From an uncultured Rhizobium sp. (lineage in GTDB: Bacteria > Pseudomonadota > Alphaproteobacteria > Rhizobiales > Rhizobiaceae), in NCBI GenBank assembly GCA_945952415.1, contig CAMFIF010000018.1, forward strand, positions 16,892 through 80,891: DNA of 64,000 bases, in the 5' to 3' direction. The notes beneath the pieces are model-generated. The model had not been told where the DNA came from and did not search any database. It worked only from the letters and a program-made list of their open reading frames with translations. The stretch's first letter is position 1. Each line of letters begins with the position of its first letter. The position numbers were made by a program, and so were the translations under genes. Positions 1-8,912 of the stretch are shown piece after piece.

Positions 1-1111
1 CCGGAAGCGCAAAGCAGGCAAAGGCAAACCAGAAGGTGCCATAGGCCCCGGCCGTCCGGATCGCCAGAAGCAGAACGAAGACCATCGTCATCAGCCAGGA
101 AAGGCCGATATGCCTGATCTGCTGGCGGGCATTTTCGGGGTTTCCGGCAAGCGGGCGGCGCCACACGGCCAGTGTGGCGATCGTCATCATGACAAGATCG
201 ACCGGGATCTGGATGGCCAGGATTTCCATATCGCTGAAGCCAAAGCGGGGGAGCAGCGAAATGCCGGCGCCGGCGAAACAGAGCGCGAAGGCGAAGATCA
301 TGATCCAGCGGAACCAGTGGTCTGCCGCGCCGTCGTCCATGTCGAAGGCGCGCACTTCCCGCGCATTCTCGACCTTGGCGAAGCTCGGCAGCAGCAGCGA
401 TACCGCTACCATGCGGACAGCCCAGACGATGAGGGCCGCTGACAGGAAGGCGAGGACGATTTCCCGCAGCAGCCGGGGCCAGTCGAACAGCATGAAGGAG
501 CCGGCGCTGCCGATGAAGAAGCCGAAGACCATGAGCACGCCCAGGCCGAACCGGCCCACGAATTTGCCTACCCGCCCCATGGCGGCCTTGCGATCAAGGC
601 TGATCGTCCAGAGCCGGAGCGGACGGGCCAGCCGAAACATCAGATAGGAAAGGGTAAGGCCGATCCCGATGAAGAGCGCGACCAGCACCAGGATGATGAG
701 AAAGCCCATATCGGCAATCTCGGTCATGACGGTGGAGCCTATCGCCGCGAAGTGGCCCGGTATCCGCGGCCAGGCGGCCATCACATGCATCATGTGGGTT
801 CTGGTGTTCTCGAGCATTTTCGAGACCAGGCCCATATCGTCATCCGTCGTGACCGGCGCGACGGCAGGCGTTGCCGCCGGCAGGGCCGCGGCCGCCTGGC
901 CGGAGGCCAGCCAGTCCCGCACCACCGGGTCTTTCAGGAGGTCGTTGAACTGACGGATCTTTTCGTCGCCTGCCTGCGTGGATGCGGCCGCCGCGACATC
1001 GCCGGCAGCAGCGCGCTGCGGCAGGCCAAAGGCCGGAAGCATGAGGACTAGCATCAGCGCCAGGCGCAGGCCGTTCAGGATCGATCCCTGAATTCGAAAC
1101 ATCACGCCCAT
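1..1111 (-). CDS. MscS-like mechanosensitive ion channel, 3' end outside window (partial)
   Basis: About 370 N-terminal residues are visible on the reverse strand. They begin with a cleavable-looking signal peptide (hydrophobic core around residues 14-30, then PQRAAAG). A short periplasmic stretch resembles the N-terminus of large MscS-type channels (DEKIRQFNDLLKDPVVRDWL), and at least five hydrophobic membrane segments follow. The MscS pore and beta domain would lie beyond the window edge, so the family call rests on N-terminal resemblance and topology. The start could be 1111 or the in-frame ATG at 1102. The gene diverges from the aromatic operon and probably has no link to it. Any other multi-helix inner membrane protein remains possible. 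Confidence 0.55.
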   Translation of the reverse strand, partial: MGVMFRIQGSILNGLRLALMLVLMLPAFGLPQRAAAGDVAAAASTQAGDEKIRQFNDLLKDPVVRDWLASGQAAAALPAATPAVAPVTTDDDMGLVSKMLENTRTHMMHVMAAWPRIPGHFAAIGSTVMTEIADMGFLIILVLVALFIGIGLTLSYLMFRLARPLRLWTISLDRKAAMGRVGKFVGRFGLGVLMVFGFFIGSAGSFMLFDWPRLLREIVLAFLSAALIVWAVRMVAVSLLLPSFAKVENAREVRAFDMDDGAADHWFRWIMIFAFALCFAGAGISLLPRFGFSDMEILAIQIPVDLVMMTIATLAVWRRPLAGNPENARQQIRHIGLSWLMTMVFVLLLAIRTAGAYGTFWFAFACFALP

Positions 1112-1300
1112 ATGCCAGCCGTCCCCTCGTTTTCTGGTGAAGCGGCTGTCCGGCCGGCTCCAACATTTTTTGAAATATTATTGTTGTCTTTGTTCTCATG
1201 CAATCGACCTCGTCAACCACAGGGTGGCCAAGATCCTCCCAGGCCTCGTCCACCCCTCTTTCCCTGGGTGTTTTTTTGCCGGAACGACGAGAACCGCTTC

Positions 1301-1333
1301 GTACGATAATTGAACAAATGTCGCTTATCGCAC
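1301..1333 (+). promoter_or_regulatory. Candidate IclR operator 1, upstream of the CoA-transferase operon
   Basis: GTACGATAA and TTATCGCAC form an inverted repeat (one mismatch in nine) separated by 15 bp, about 75 bp before the first gene. The left part, GTACGATAATTGAACA, matches sites at 5038 and 13588 closely. The sharing of this motif by three transcription units next to an IclR gene is seen directly; that IclR binds it is inference. Confidence 0.6.
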
Positions 1334-1407
1334 AAATCTGTTGTTGCGACCTTCAAACTCTCCTATCTGAAGTCTGTCTCGCCACCGCCGTTCAGGAGGG
1401 AATGCCG

Positions 1408-2130
1408 ATGGACAAGAGGATCGGAAGTCCGGCCGAAGCCGTTGCCGTCATCGGGGACGGTGCAAGTGTGATGATCGGCGGCTTCGGCGGTTCCGGTGCG
1501 CCGATCGAGATGATCCATGCGCTGATCGATCGCTATATGGAGACCGGTCATCCCAGGAATCTCGTCGTCATCAACAATAATGCCGGCAACGGACATGTCG
1601 GGCTTGCGGCGCTGATCGAACAGAAAATGGTGCGGAAGCTCATCTGCTCTTTCCCGCGCTCGGCCGATCCGAGGGTCTTTACCGATATGTATCTCAAGGG
1701 CGAGATCGAGCTTGAGCTGGTGCCACAGGGTACGCTTGCCGAGCGCATCCGCGCCGGTGGCGCCGGCATACCGGCCTTTTACACGCCCACGTCCTTCGGC
1801 ACGGAGCTTTCCGCCGACAAGCCGGTCGAAGTGTTCGAAGGCAGGTCCTATGTGCGGGAGCGCTGGCTGAAGGCGGATTTCGCGATCGTCAAGGCGCATG
1901 TCGCCGACCGCCACGGCAATCTCACCTATTCCAAGGCGGCGCGGAATTTCAATCCGCTGATGTGCATGGCCGCCGCGCACACGATCGTGCAGGCGAGCCG
2001 GATCGTAGAGCCCGGCGACATCGATCCCGAGATCGTGGTGACGCCCGGCATCTTCGTCCAGGCGGTGGTCGAGGTGAGGAACCCGGCCCAGGAAGAGGAT
2101 CTGAACCGCGAAGGGGCGCACCATCCATGA
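1408..2130 (+). CDS. pcaI: 3-oxoadipate CoA-transferase, alpha subunit
   Basis: This 240-residue protein is a family I CoA-transferase subunit A. It transfers CoA from succinyl-CoA to 3-oxoadipate in the beta-ketoadipate pathway, working with the beta subunit encoded next. The glycine-rich N-terminal motif VMIGGFGGSGAP lies near residue 25, and the length is typical. The ATG at 1408 has AGGAGGG seven bases upstream; an ATG at 1402 is too close to it. The gene overlaps its partner by four bases. Acetoacetate CoA-transferase (AtoD) is the main alternative, but the adjacent thiolase, ring-cleavage dioxygenase and maleylacetate reductase favour 3-oxoadipate. Confidence 0.88.
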   Translation: MDKRIGSPAEAVAVIGDGASVMIGGFGGSGAPIEMIHALIDRYMETGHPRNLVVINNNAGNGHVGLAALIEQKMVRKLICSFPRSADPRVFTDMYLKGEIELELVPQGTLAERIRAGGAGIPAFYTPTSFGTELSADKPVEVFEGRSYVRERWLKADFAIVKAHVADRHGNLTYSKAARNFNPLMCMAAAHTIVQASRIVEPGDIDPEIVVTPGIFVQAVVEVRNPAQEEDLNREGAHHP

Positions 2131-2798
2131 CGGACAAGCTTTCGAACGCGCAGATCGCCTGGCGTGCCGCCCAGGACATCGCCGACGGCGCCTATGTCAA
2201 TCTCGGTATCGGCTTTCCGGAAATGGTGGCGCGCTACCAGCCCGAGGGACGCGAGGCCATATTCCATACGGAAAACGGCATCCTGAATTTCGGTGAAGCA
2301 CCGCCGGAGGGCGAGGAGGACTGGGACCTGATCAATGCCGGCAAGAAGGCGGTTACGCTGAAGCCGGGCGCGGCCTTTTTCCACCATGCGGACAGTTTCG
2401 CCATGGTTCGCGGCGGCCATCTGGATGTCGCGATCCTCGGCGCCTATCAGGTGGCCGAGAACGGCGATCTCGCCAACTGGAGCACCGGGGCGGGCGGGGT
2501 GCCTGCGGTGGGCGGCGCCATGGATCTCGTGCATGGAGCGAAGCGGGTAGCCGTCGTTACCGATCACGTCACCAAGAAGAACGAACCGAAACTTCTCACC
2601 CGCTGTACACTGCCGCTCACCGGCGTCGGCTGCGTGACGCGTGTCTATACCAGTCTTGCCGTCATCGACATCGAGGAGGGACGATTTGTCCTGCGCGAAA
2701 AGCTGCCGGGCATGTCGCTTGAAAACCTGCAATCGCTGACCGGGGCGAAGCTGCATGTGGTCACCCCGGTCCTCGATCTCATCGTGCCGGAGCTTTGA
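2127..2798 (+). CDS. pcaJ: 3-oxoadipate CoA-transferase, beta subunit
   Basis: This 223-residue protein is the catalytic partner of the alpha subunit. The family's catalytic glutamate sits in the conserved HTENGILNFG segment near residue 52, where it forms the CoA thioester. The start ATG at 2127 overlaps the preceding stop in an ATGA arrangement, a sign of translational coupling. One base separates its stop from the thiolase start. The order alpha, beta, thiolase is the classical pcaIJF arrangement and supports the 3-oxoadipate assignment over other short-chain 3-oxoacids. Confidence 0.9.
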   Translation: MTDKLSNAQIAWRAAQDIADGAYVNLGIGFPEMVARYQPEGREAIFHTENGILNFGEAPPEGEEDWDLINAGKKAVTLKPGAAFFHHADSFAMVRGGHLDVAILGAYQVAENGDLANWSTGAGGVPAVGGAMDLVHGAKRVAVVTDHVTKKNEPKLLTRCTLPLTGVGCVTRVYTSLAVIDIEEGRFVLREKLPGMSLENLQSLTGAKLHVVTPVLDLIVPEL

Positions 2799-2799
2799 C

Positions 2800-4005
2800 A
2801 TGACGGATGCCTTCATCTGCGACTATATCCGAACCCCCATCGGCCGCTTCGGCGGCGCGCTCTCCGGCGTGCGCACCGACGACCTCGGGGCCATTCCGCT
2901 CAAGGCGCTGGCCGCCCGCAATCCCGGGCTCGACCTGGCGGCTATCGACGAGGTGATTTTCGGCTGCGCCAACCAGGCGGGGGAAGACAACCGCAACGTG
3001 GCTCGCATGGCCCTTTTGCTTGCGGGGTTTCCGCAGACCGTTCCGGGCACCACCATCAACCGGCTTTGCGGGTCCGGCATGGATGCAATCATCACGGCGG
3101 CCCGTGCGATCAAGGCGGGCGAGATCGAACTGGCGATTGCCGGTGGCGTGGAAAGCATGAGCCGTGCGCCTTTCGTTATGCCGAAGGCAGAAACGGCCTT
3201 TTCCCGCGCTGCCGAAATCCACGACACCACCATCGGCTGGCGCTTCGTAAATCCCGTGATGAAGAAGCAGTATGGTGTCGATTCCATGCCGGAGACGGGT
3301 GAAAACGTCGCTGAACAGTTCAAGGTGAGCCGCGAGGACCAGGATGCCTTTGCGCTCCGCTCGCAGGCAAAGGCCGCGGCTGCGCAGGAAAACGGGCGGC
3401 TTGCCCGAGAAATCACGCCCGTGACCATTCCGACCCGCAAGGGCGATCCTTTGGTTGTCGACCGCGACGAGCACCCGCGCGCAACGACGATGGAGGCGCT
3501 CGCAAGGCTCGGCACCCCTTTCAGAAAGGAAGGGGGCACCGTGACCGCCGGCAATGCGTCCGGCGTCAATGACGGCGCGGCGGCCCTGATCATCGCCTCG
3601 GAGGCGGCGGCAAGGAAGCACGGCCTCACCCCCATTGCCCGAATTCTCGGCGGCGCGACCGCCGGCGTCGAGCCGCGCATCATGGGGATCGGGCCGGCAC
3701 CGGCCTCGCAGAAACTCATGGCGCTGCTCGGACTTACCCAGGACCGGTTCGATGTCATCGAACTCAACGAGGCCTTTGCCTCGCAGGGGCTCGCAACGGT
3801 GCGGCTTCTGGGAATTGCGGATGACGACCCCCGTGTGAACCGCAATGGTGGAGCGATTGCGCTCGGCCATCCGCTCGGCATGTCGGGCGCGCGGATCACC
3901 GGCACGGCCGCGCTGGAATTGCAGGAAACAGGCGGGCGCCATGCGCTCTCCACCATGTGCATCGGCGTCGGCCAGGGCATTTCGGTGGCGCTTCAGCGGG
4001 TGTGA
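2800..4005 (+). CDS. pcaF: 3-oxoadipyl-CoA thiolase
   Basis: This 401-residue thiolase splits 3-oxoadipyl-CoA with CoA into succinyl-CoA and acetyl-CoA, the last step of the pathway. The nucleophilic cysteine lies in NRLCGSGMDAI near residue 90, the histidine in NGGAIALGHPLGMSGAR, and the second cysteine in STMCIGVGQG near the C-terminus. ENVAEQF and the DRDEHPR segment are typical of the PcaF/PaaJ branch. The ATG at 2800 follows the preceding stop directly. A hairpin (GGCCCC/GGGGCC, 4088-4105) lies in the 111-bp gap before the dioxygenase. A general acetyl-CoA acetyltransferase is less likely, given the PcaF-like segments and neighbours. Confidence 0.92.
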   Translation: MTDAFICDYIRTPIGRFGGALSGVRTDDLGAIPLKALAARNPGLDLAAIDEVIFGCANQAGEDNRNVARMALLLAGFPQTVPGTTINRLCGSGMDAIITAARAIKAGEIELAIAGGVESMSRAPFVMPKAETAFSRAAEIHDTTIGWRFVNPVMKKQYGVDSMPETGENVAEQFKVSREDQDAFALRSQAKAAAAQENGRLAREITPVTIPTRKGDPLVVDRDEHPRATTMEALARLGTPFRKEGGTVTAGNASGVNDGAAALIIASEAAARKHGLTPIARILGGATAGVEPRIMGIGPAPASQKLMALLGLTQDRFDVIELNEAFASQGLATVRLLGIADDDPRVNRNGGAIALGHPLGMSGARITGTAALELQETGGRHALSTMCIGVGQGISVALQRV

Positions 4006-4116
4006 CGCGAAAGACTGCGCCGGTCAGGCGCCGCGTGGAGGAACGTGGCGGCCCATGCGGCGAGGTGGGATAAGACTGGGAAAGACAGGCCCCAGGAGAG
4101 GGGCCACCGGGAGGAT

Positions 4117-4968
4117 ATGGTGACGGAGCATTATTTTACCGAGGAAAACTCCATCGAAACGGTCAATGCCCGCATGGGGCCCAATACCAGCCCGCGCCTT
4201 CGGGAGGTGATGACGGCGCTGGTGAAACACCTGCATGCCTTTGCCAAGGAAGTGCACCTGACCCAGGAGGAATGGTGGTATGGCATCGACTTCCTCACCC
4301 GGACCGGCCAGATCACCTCAGGCGAAAGGCAGGAATTCATCCTCCTGTCGGATGTGCTCGGCTTTTCGATGCTTGTCGATGCGATCAACAATCGACGGCC
4401 GATCGGCGCGACGGAAAACACCGTCTTTGGGCCTTTCCATGTGGAGGGCGCGCCGGTGCGCCAGATGGGCGATACGATCTGCCTCGACGGAAAGGGCGAG
4501 ACCTGTCTCTTCGAGGGGAAGGTGCTTGATCTCGACGGCAATCCGATCAAGGGCGCGCGCATCGACGTCTGGTCCGACAATGCCGACGGCTATTACGACG
4601 TGCAGCAGCCGGGACTTCAGCCGAAGTGGAACAATCGCGGCATTTTCATTACCGGCGAGGACGGGCGCTATGCCTTTGTCGGTATAAAGCCCGTGTCCTA
4701 TCCCATTCCGGACGATGGACCGGTGGGGCAGATGCTCGGCCATCTCGGCAGGCATCCCTATCGGCCAGCGCACATGCATTATCTCGTGACGGCCGATGGC
4801 TATCAGCGGCTCGTCACCCACACCTTCGTCGGCAACGACAAATATCTGGCATCGGACTCCGTCTTCGGCGTGAAGAAATCGCTCGTGGCTCCCTTCGAAC
4901 ACCTGAAGGATGGCGCCACGCAATGGCGGTCTCCCTTCGATTTCGTGCTGACACCCCTCGACCGGTGA
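4117..4968 (+). CDS. Intradiol dioxygenase, probably hydroxyquinol 1,2-dioxygenase
   Basis: This 283-residue non-haem iron(III) enzyme cleaves a vicinal diol ring between the hydroxyls. The four expected iron ligands are visible: Tyr160 (in NADGYYDVQ), Tyr195 (in SYPIPDDGPVG), His219 and His221 (in RPAHMHY). The N-terminal helical dimerisation domain and the ENTVFGPFHVEGAP segment resemble hydroxyquinol rather than catechol dioxygenases. The product would then be maleylacetate, which fits the maleylacetate reductase at 9922. GGGAGG precedes the ATG at 4117. Catechol or chlorocatechol dioxygenase is the alternative, but no muconate cycloisomerase is present here. Confidence 0.85.
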   Translation: MVTEHYFTEENSIETVNARMGPNTSPRLREVMTALVKHLHAFAKEVHLTQEEWWYGIDFLTRTGQITSGERQEFILLSDVLGFSMLVDAINNRRPIGATENTVFGPFHVEGAPVRQMGDTICLDGKGETCLFEGKVLDLDGNPIKGARIDVWSDNADGYYDVQQPGLQPKWNNRGIFITGEDGRYAFVGIKPVSYPIPDDGPVGQMLGHLGRHPYRPAHMHYLVTADGYQRLVTHTFVGNDKYLASDSVFGVKKSLVAPFEHLKDGATQWRSPFDFVLTPLDR

Positions 4969-5037
4969 AGGCGGAAAGCGATGGGCAGAAGAGGGGCGGT
5001 GCGCGCCCGGATTACTCTCCTTCGCCCATGAACAGGC

Positions 5038-5071
5038 GTGCGATAATTGAACATAATTCAATATAAGAACA
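5038..5071 (+). promoter_or_regulatory. Candidate IclR operator 2, upstream of the ABC transporter operon
   Basis: This site starts GTGCGATAATTGAACA and matches site 1 at 15 of its first 16 bases and site 3 at 26 of 34 bases. It contains an inner dyad, TTGAA-CATAA-TTCAA. It lies in the 333-bp gap between the dioxygenase and the transporter, so the transporter operon probably has its own promoter. The rest of the gap holds only the hairpin at 5214-5232. Confidence 0.6.
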
Positions 5072-5213
5072 ACGTGCCTTGACCCTGCAAGCGTTCCTCG
5101 CCCAATCTTTCACCGGTTCCTGAAGGAGAGGGCGGTCAGCACGGGCCGCGGATGGCAGGCTTCCCGAACAGTCCAACACCGCGTGGCTGGCTTCGGGGCG
5201 AGAACAGGATTTC

Positions 5214-5232
5214 CGGCTGACGCAGTCAGCCG
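5214..5232 (+). other. Small perfect hairpin in the leader of the transporter operon
   Basis: CGGCTGAC and GTCAGCCG pair perfectly around a three-base loop, 69 bp before the binding-protein start. It has no T-run, so it is not an obvious terminator. It could be a leader-RNA structure or a second operator. Confidence 0.35.
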
Positions 5233-5301
5233 AGCATGGCGCCGGCCCGGGAGAGGGTGCTGGCGCATCACACAGAGACAGGCAAACCGGGAGGGTTCTT
5301 C

Positions 5302-6585
5302 ATGTCCAAGATCATCATGCTCAATCGCAGACAGATTCTGACGGGTGCCGGCGCGCTTCTCGCCGCACCGGCCCTATTGCGCGCCACGCGGGCTTCTGCC
5401 GCGGATGCGACGTTCAAGATCGGCTACGTATCGCCGACCACCGGTCCGATCGCGGGGTTCGGCGAGGCCGATGGCTTCATTCTCGAGGGGGTGCGCAAGG
5501 CCTTTGCCGGGCTGACCAACAATGGCAAGCCGGTGCAGGTGGAAATCATCGCCAAGGACAGCCAGTCGAGTTCGAACCGCGCCGCCGAGGTCGCGACGGA
5601 ACTGATCGAGAAGGATGGCGTGAACCTGCTGCTCGCATCGGCGACGCCCGATACGGCCAATCCGGTGGCGGACCAGGCCGAGCTCAACGAAATCCCCTGC
5701 ATCACCTCCATCGCGCCGTGGCAGCCCTATTTCTTCGGGCGAAACGGTGACCCGGCCAAGGGCTTCAACTGGACCTATCATTTCTTCTGGGGTCTCGAGG
5801 ACGTGATCGGCAATTTCATCTCGCTCTGGGACAAGTCCGGCGTCGCCAAGAAGGTGGGTGGTCTCTTCCCGAACGATGCCGATGGAAATGCCTGGGGCGA
5901 CCCGAAGCTCGGTTTCCCGGGCCCCCTGGAAAAGGCCGGTTATGCGCTGACCGATCCCGGCCGCTTCCAGCTGATGAATGCCGACTTCTCCTCGCAGATT
6001 GCCGCCTTCAAGGCCGCCGGCGTCGAAATCGTGACCGGCGTGACCATTCCGCCCGATTTCGCCACCTTCTGGAGCCAGGCCGGCCAGCAGGGCTTCAAGC
6101 CCAAGGTCGTGACCGTCGGCAAGGCCCTGCTCTTCCCATCCGTCATCGAATCCCTCGGCGAGCGCGGCGACGGGCTGTCCTCGGAAATCTGGTGGTCACC
6201 CAGCCATCCCTTCTCCTCGAGCCTCACGGGCGAAAGCTCCCGGCAGATCGCCGATGGCTACACGAAGACGACAGGCAAGCCCTGGACGCAGCCGATCGGC
6301 TTCAACCACGCCCTTTTCGAAATTGCGGCCGATGTCATCAAGCGGGCGGCGGATCTTACGGATCCGAAGGCGGTGATCGATGCCGTGGCTGCAACCGACC
6401 TGAAGACGCTGGTCGGGCCGATTTCCTGGAAGGGGGGGCCGGCGAACCCGGTCAAGAACGTGGTGCGCACGCCGCTGGTCAGCGGCCAGTGGCAGAAGCA
6501 GGGGGACAAGGTCGAACTCGTTATCACCAACAACAGCCAGTATCCGTCGATCCCGGTCGGCGGCGAACTGAAGCTGCTGTCCTGA
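5302..6585 (+). CDS. Branched-chain-type ABC transporter substrate-binding protein (aromatic substrate likely)
   Basis: This 427-residue periplasmic binding protein is of the LivJ / Peripla_BP_6 class. The N-terminus (NRRQILTGAG, a hydrophobic stretch, then ASAAD) looks like a Tat-type signal peptide. The mature protein begins TFKIGYVSPTTGPIAGFGEA, the usual first strand and ligand loop of this class. It heads a five-gene importer operon set inside a hydroxyquinol-pathway cluster, so its ligand is more likely a phenolic or phenolic acid than an amino acid; that is inference from position. GGAGGG precedes the ATG at 5302. A strong stem-loop follows the stop codon. Confidence 0.85.
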   Translation: MSKIIMLNRRQILTGAGALLAAPALLRATRASAADATFKIGYVSPTTGPIAGFGEADGFILEGVRKAFAGLTNNGKPVQVEIIAKDSQSSSNRAAEVATELIEKDGVNLLLASATPDTANPVADQAELNEIPCITSIAPWQPYFFGRNGDPAKGFNWTYHFFWGLEDVIGNFISLWDKSGVAKKVGGLFPNDADGNAWGDPKLGFPGPLEKAGYALTDPGRFQLMNADFSSQIAAFKAAGVEIVTGVTIPPDFATFWSQAGQQGFKPKVVTVGKALLFPSVIESLGERGDGLSSEIWWSPSHPFSSSLTGESSRQIADGYTKTTGKPWTQPIGFNHALFEIAADVIKRAADLTDPKAVIDAVAATDLKTLVGPISWKGGPANPVKNVVRTPLVSGQWQKQGDKVELVITNNSQYPSIPVGGELKLLS

Positions 6586-6593
6586 TGAAAGAG

Positions 6594-6614
6594 GCGGGGG
6601 CATTGCGCCCCCGC
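6594..6614 (+). other. Stem-loop between binding-protein and ATPase genes
   Basis: GCGGGGGC and GCCCCCGC form a perfect 8-bp stem with a five-base loop (ATTGC), starting nine bases after the binding-protein stop. No T-run follows. Such hairpins often protect the upstream mRNA from 3' decay and raise binding-protein output over the membrane subunits. Confidence 0.65.
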
Positions 6615-6623
6615 AATGACCCC

Positions 6624-7343
6624 ATGGCTCTTCTCGATCTCGACAATCTCAACAAGCGCTACGGTGCCCTCACGGTTACGGATGACCTTTCGCTCTCCGT
6701 CGAGGCGGGGGAGATCGTCGGTATTCTCGGGCCGAACGGTGCCGGCAAGACGACACTCTTCAACCTCGTGGCGGGGACGGTGAAGCCGAATTCCGGTACC
6801 GTGACCTTCGATGGCCGGGACGTGACCCGCGACGGGGCGGCGCAGCGCTGCCGTGCCGGCATTTCGCGTTCCTTCCAGGTGCCACAGCCCTTCAACGGCA
6901 TGACCGTGTTCGAGAATGTGCTTGTCGGCGCAACCTTCGGGCGCGCAGCGCCAGACGCCGGGGAATTTGCCATGCAGGCGCTCGAAAAGAGCGGTCTTGC
7001 ACGGAAGGCGAACATGCTTGCCGGCTCGCTGCCGTTGCTCGACCGCAAGCGGCTCGAACTGGCCCGGGCGCTTGCAACCGAACCGCGCCTGCTGCTGCTT
7101 GACGAGATTGCCGGCGGCCTCACCGACAGCGAATGCCATGAGCTTCTGGACGTCCTGCGGGCGGTCCATGCTTCGGGCGTCACCATGGTATGGATCGAGC
7201 ATGTGGTGCATGCGCTTCTCTCGGTTGCGCAGCGGCTCGTCGTCGTCAATTTCGGCCGCAAGATAGCGGACGGCCTGCCGGACGAGGTCATGGCAAGCCG
7301 GGAGGTTCGGTCCGTCTATCTCGGGGACGACGCCCATGGTTGA
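6624..7343 (+). CDS. LivG-like ABC transporter ATP-binding protein
   Basis: This 239-residue nucleotide-binding subunit of the importer has a Walker A GPNGAGKTT near residue 37, a Q-loop (SFQVPQPF), a Walker B LLLLDEIAGGL and a switch histidine (WIEHVVHAL). The signature region reads LPLLDRKRLELARAL instead of the usual LSGGQ-type sequence, so the C-loop is degenerate as in some LivG proteins. The start is ambiguous: the ATG at 6624 clears the preceding hairpin, while an in-frame ATG at 6585 overlaps the previous stop but would put the hairpin inside the gene. The gene overlaps the next ATPase by eight bases. Confidence 0.88.
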   Translation: MALLDLDNLNKRYGALTVTDDLSLSVEAGEIVGILGPNGAGKTTLFNLVAGTVKPNSGTVTFDGRDVTRDGAAQRCRAGISRSFQVPQPFNGMTVFENVLVGATFGRAAPDAGEFAMQALEKSGLARKANMLAGSLPLLDRKRLELARALATEPRLLLLDEIAGGLTDSECHELLDVLRAVHASGVTMVWIEHVVHALLSVAQRLVVVNFGRKIADGLPDEVMASREVRSVYLGDDAHG

Positions 7344-8040
7344 ACCGCTGCTGTCGATCGTCGGCCTCGATGCCTTTCATGGAGACGCCCAGGCGCTCTT
7401 CGGTCTCGATCTTGCCTTGCAGGAAGGCGAGCTTCTGGCGCTGATCGGGGCGAACGGCGCCGGCAAGAGCACGCTGCTCCGGTCGATCACCGGCCTCGTC
7501 AAACATCGCAAGGGTATGATCCGGTTCCGGGGAGAGGACATTCTCGGCCTGCCCGCCCATGTGATCGTCGGCCAGGGCATCGCGCTCGTTCCGGAGGGCC
7601 GGCGGCTCTTTCCCTCGCTCTCGGTCGAGGAAAATCTCCTGCTCGGGGCCCAGGTCGCGCGGCCGGGCCCGTGGTCGCTTCAGGCAGTCTACGAGCTTTT
7701 CCCGGTGCTTCGGGAGAAGCGGAAGGCGCCCTCGACCTCGCTCTCCGGCGGCCAGCAACAGATGGTGGCGATCGGCCGGGGGCTCATGTCCAACCCGGAT
7801 ATCCTGCTTCTCGACGAATTAAGCCTTGGGCTCGCACCCGTTGTGATCCGGGACATCTATGCACTTCTGCCAAAGATTGTCGGCAATGGCCTCTCCGTGA
7901 TCCTCGTGGAGCAGGACATCAATCGTGCCCTTTCCGTGGCGGACCGGTTCCTCTGCATGCTGGAGGGCAAGCCATCGCTTCAGGGCAAGCCCGGCGATTA
8001 CAGCCGCGACCAGATTACCAACGCCTATTTCGGGACGTGA
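7336..8040 (+). CDS. LivF-like ABC transporter ATP-binding protein
   Basis: This 234-residue second ATPase of the importer has a Walker A GANGAGKST near residue 39, the canonical LivF signature SLSGGQQQMVAIGRGL, the Walker B ILLLDELSLGL and a switch histidine replaced by Gln in LVEQDI, which is normal for LivF. It pairs with the upstream LivG-like subunit, whose own signature is degenerate. The start overlaps the upstream gene by eight bases, and five bases separate its stop from the first permease. Confidence 0.9.
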   Translation: MVEPLLSIVGLDAFHGDAQALFGLDLALQEGELLALIGANGAGKSTLLRSITGLVKHRKGMIRFRGEDILGLPAHVIVGQGIALVPEGRRLFPSLSVEENLLLGAQVARPGPWSLQAVYELFPVLREKRKAPSTSLSGGQQQMVAIGRGLMSNPDILLLDELSLGLAPVVIRDIYALLPKIVGNGLSVILVEQDINRALSVADRFLCMLEGKPSLQGKPGDYSRDQITNAYFGT

Positions 8041-8045
8041 GCGGC

Positions 8046-8912
8046 ATGGATTGGATCAACATCATCATCCAGGGCATTCTGGTCGGCGGGCTTTACGCCC
8101 TTTTCGCCACGGGCCTGTCGCTGATCTTCGGGGTCATGCGCCTCGTCAACATCGCCCATGGCGACCTGATCGTCGCGTCTGCCTATCTCGCCTACGGGGT
8201 CATGCAGCTGACCGGGGTCGGGCCGCTGACCAGCCTGATCGCTGTCATTCCGCTTGCTGCCCTCTTCGGCTATCTGCTGCAGCTCCTCGTGCTGAACCGC
8301 ACCCTCGACAAGGACATCCTGCCGCCGCTTCTCGTCACCTTCGGGCTATCGATCATCATCCAGAACGGCCTCCTGGAGATTTTCAGCGCCAACAGCCACA
8401 AGCTCAACCTCGGTTCCTTCGAGATCGAAAGCATCCATCTGATGCCGGGCGTGGATATCGGCTATTTCCCGCTGCTGACCTTTGCCGTGGCGGTCGCGGT
8501 GGTCTTCGGCCTGCAGCAGCTCTTCTATCACAGCGCGATCGGGCGCGCCTTCCGGGCGGTTTCCGATGATCCCGAGGTCGCCCAGCTCATGGGCCTCAAC
8601 AATCGCACGGTCTATGCCAGTGCCATGGCGCTCTGCCTTGCGGTCGTAGCCGTAGCGGGCGTCTTCATGGCCATCCGTGCCAATTTCGATCCGTCCATGG
8701 GCCCCGGACGGCTGATCTTCGGCTTCGAGGCGGTCATCATCGGCGGGCTCGGCAATCTCTGGGGAACGCTTGCCGGCGGCGTCATTCTGGGCGTGGCGCA
8801 GGCGCTCGGCGCGCAGATCGACCCGGGCTGGCAGCTGCTTTCCGGCCACATCGTCTTCCTCCTCATCCTGGCGGTCAAGCCGCAGGGCCTGTTTCCGAAG
8901 GGGGCCGCATGA
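8046..8912 (+). CDS. LivH-like ABC transporter permease
   Basis: This 288-residue inner-membrane permease opens with MDWINIIIQGILVGGLYALF, the hallmark N-terminus of LivH proteins. It has about eight hydrophobic segments and the GLNNRTVYASA cytoplasmic coupling region near residue 190. It forms the channel with the LivM-like protein. The ATG at 8046 is preceded by GTGAGCGG. Its stop overlaps the next start by four bases. Confidence 0.9.
   Translation: MDWINIIIQGILVGGLYALFATGLSLIFGVMRLVNIAHGDLIVASAYLAYGVMQLTGVGPLTSLIAVIPLAALFGYLLQLLVLNRTLDKDILPPLLVTFGLSIIIQNGLLEIFSANSHKLNLGSFEIESIHLMPGVDIGYFPLLTFAVAVAVVFGLQQLFYHSAIGRAFRAVSDDPEVAQLMGLNNRTVYASAMALCLAVVAVAGVFMAIRANFDPSMGPGRLIFGFEAVIIGGLGNLWGTLAGGVILGVAQALGAQIDPGWQLLSGHIVFLLILAVKPQGLFPKGAA

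Noticed and set aside
6594..6614. The hairpin after the aromatic binding protein as a rho-independent terminator
   Set aside because: It lacks a T-run and is followed by four more genes of the same transporter with overlaps, so it more likely tunes than ends transcription.
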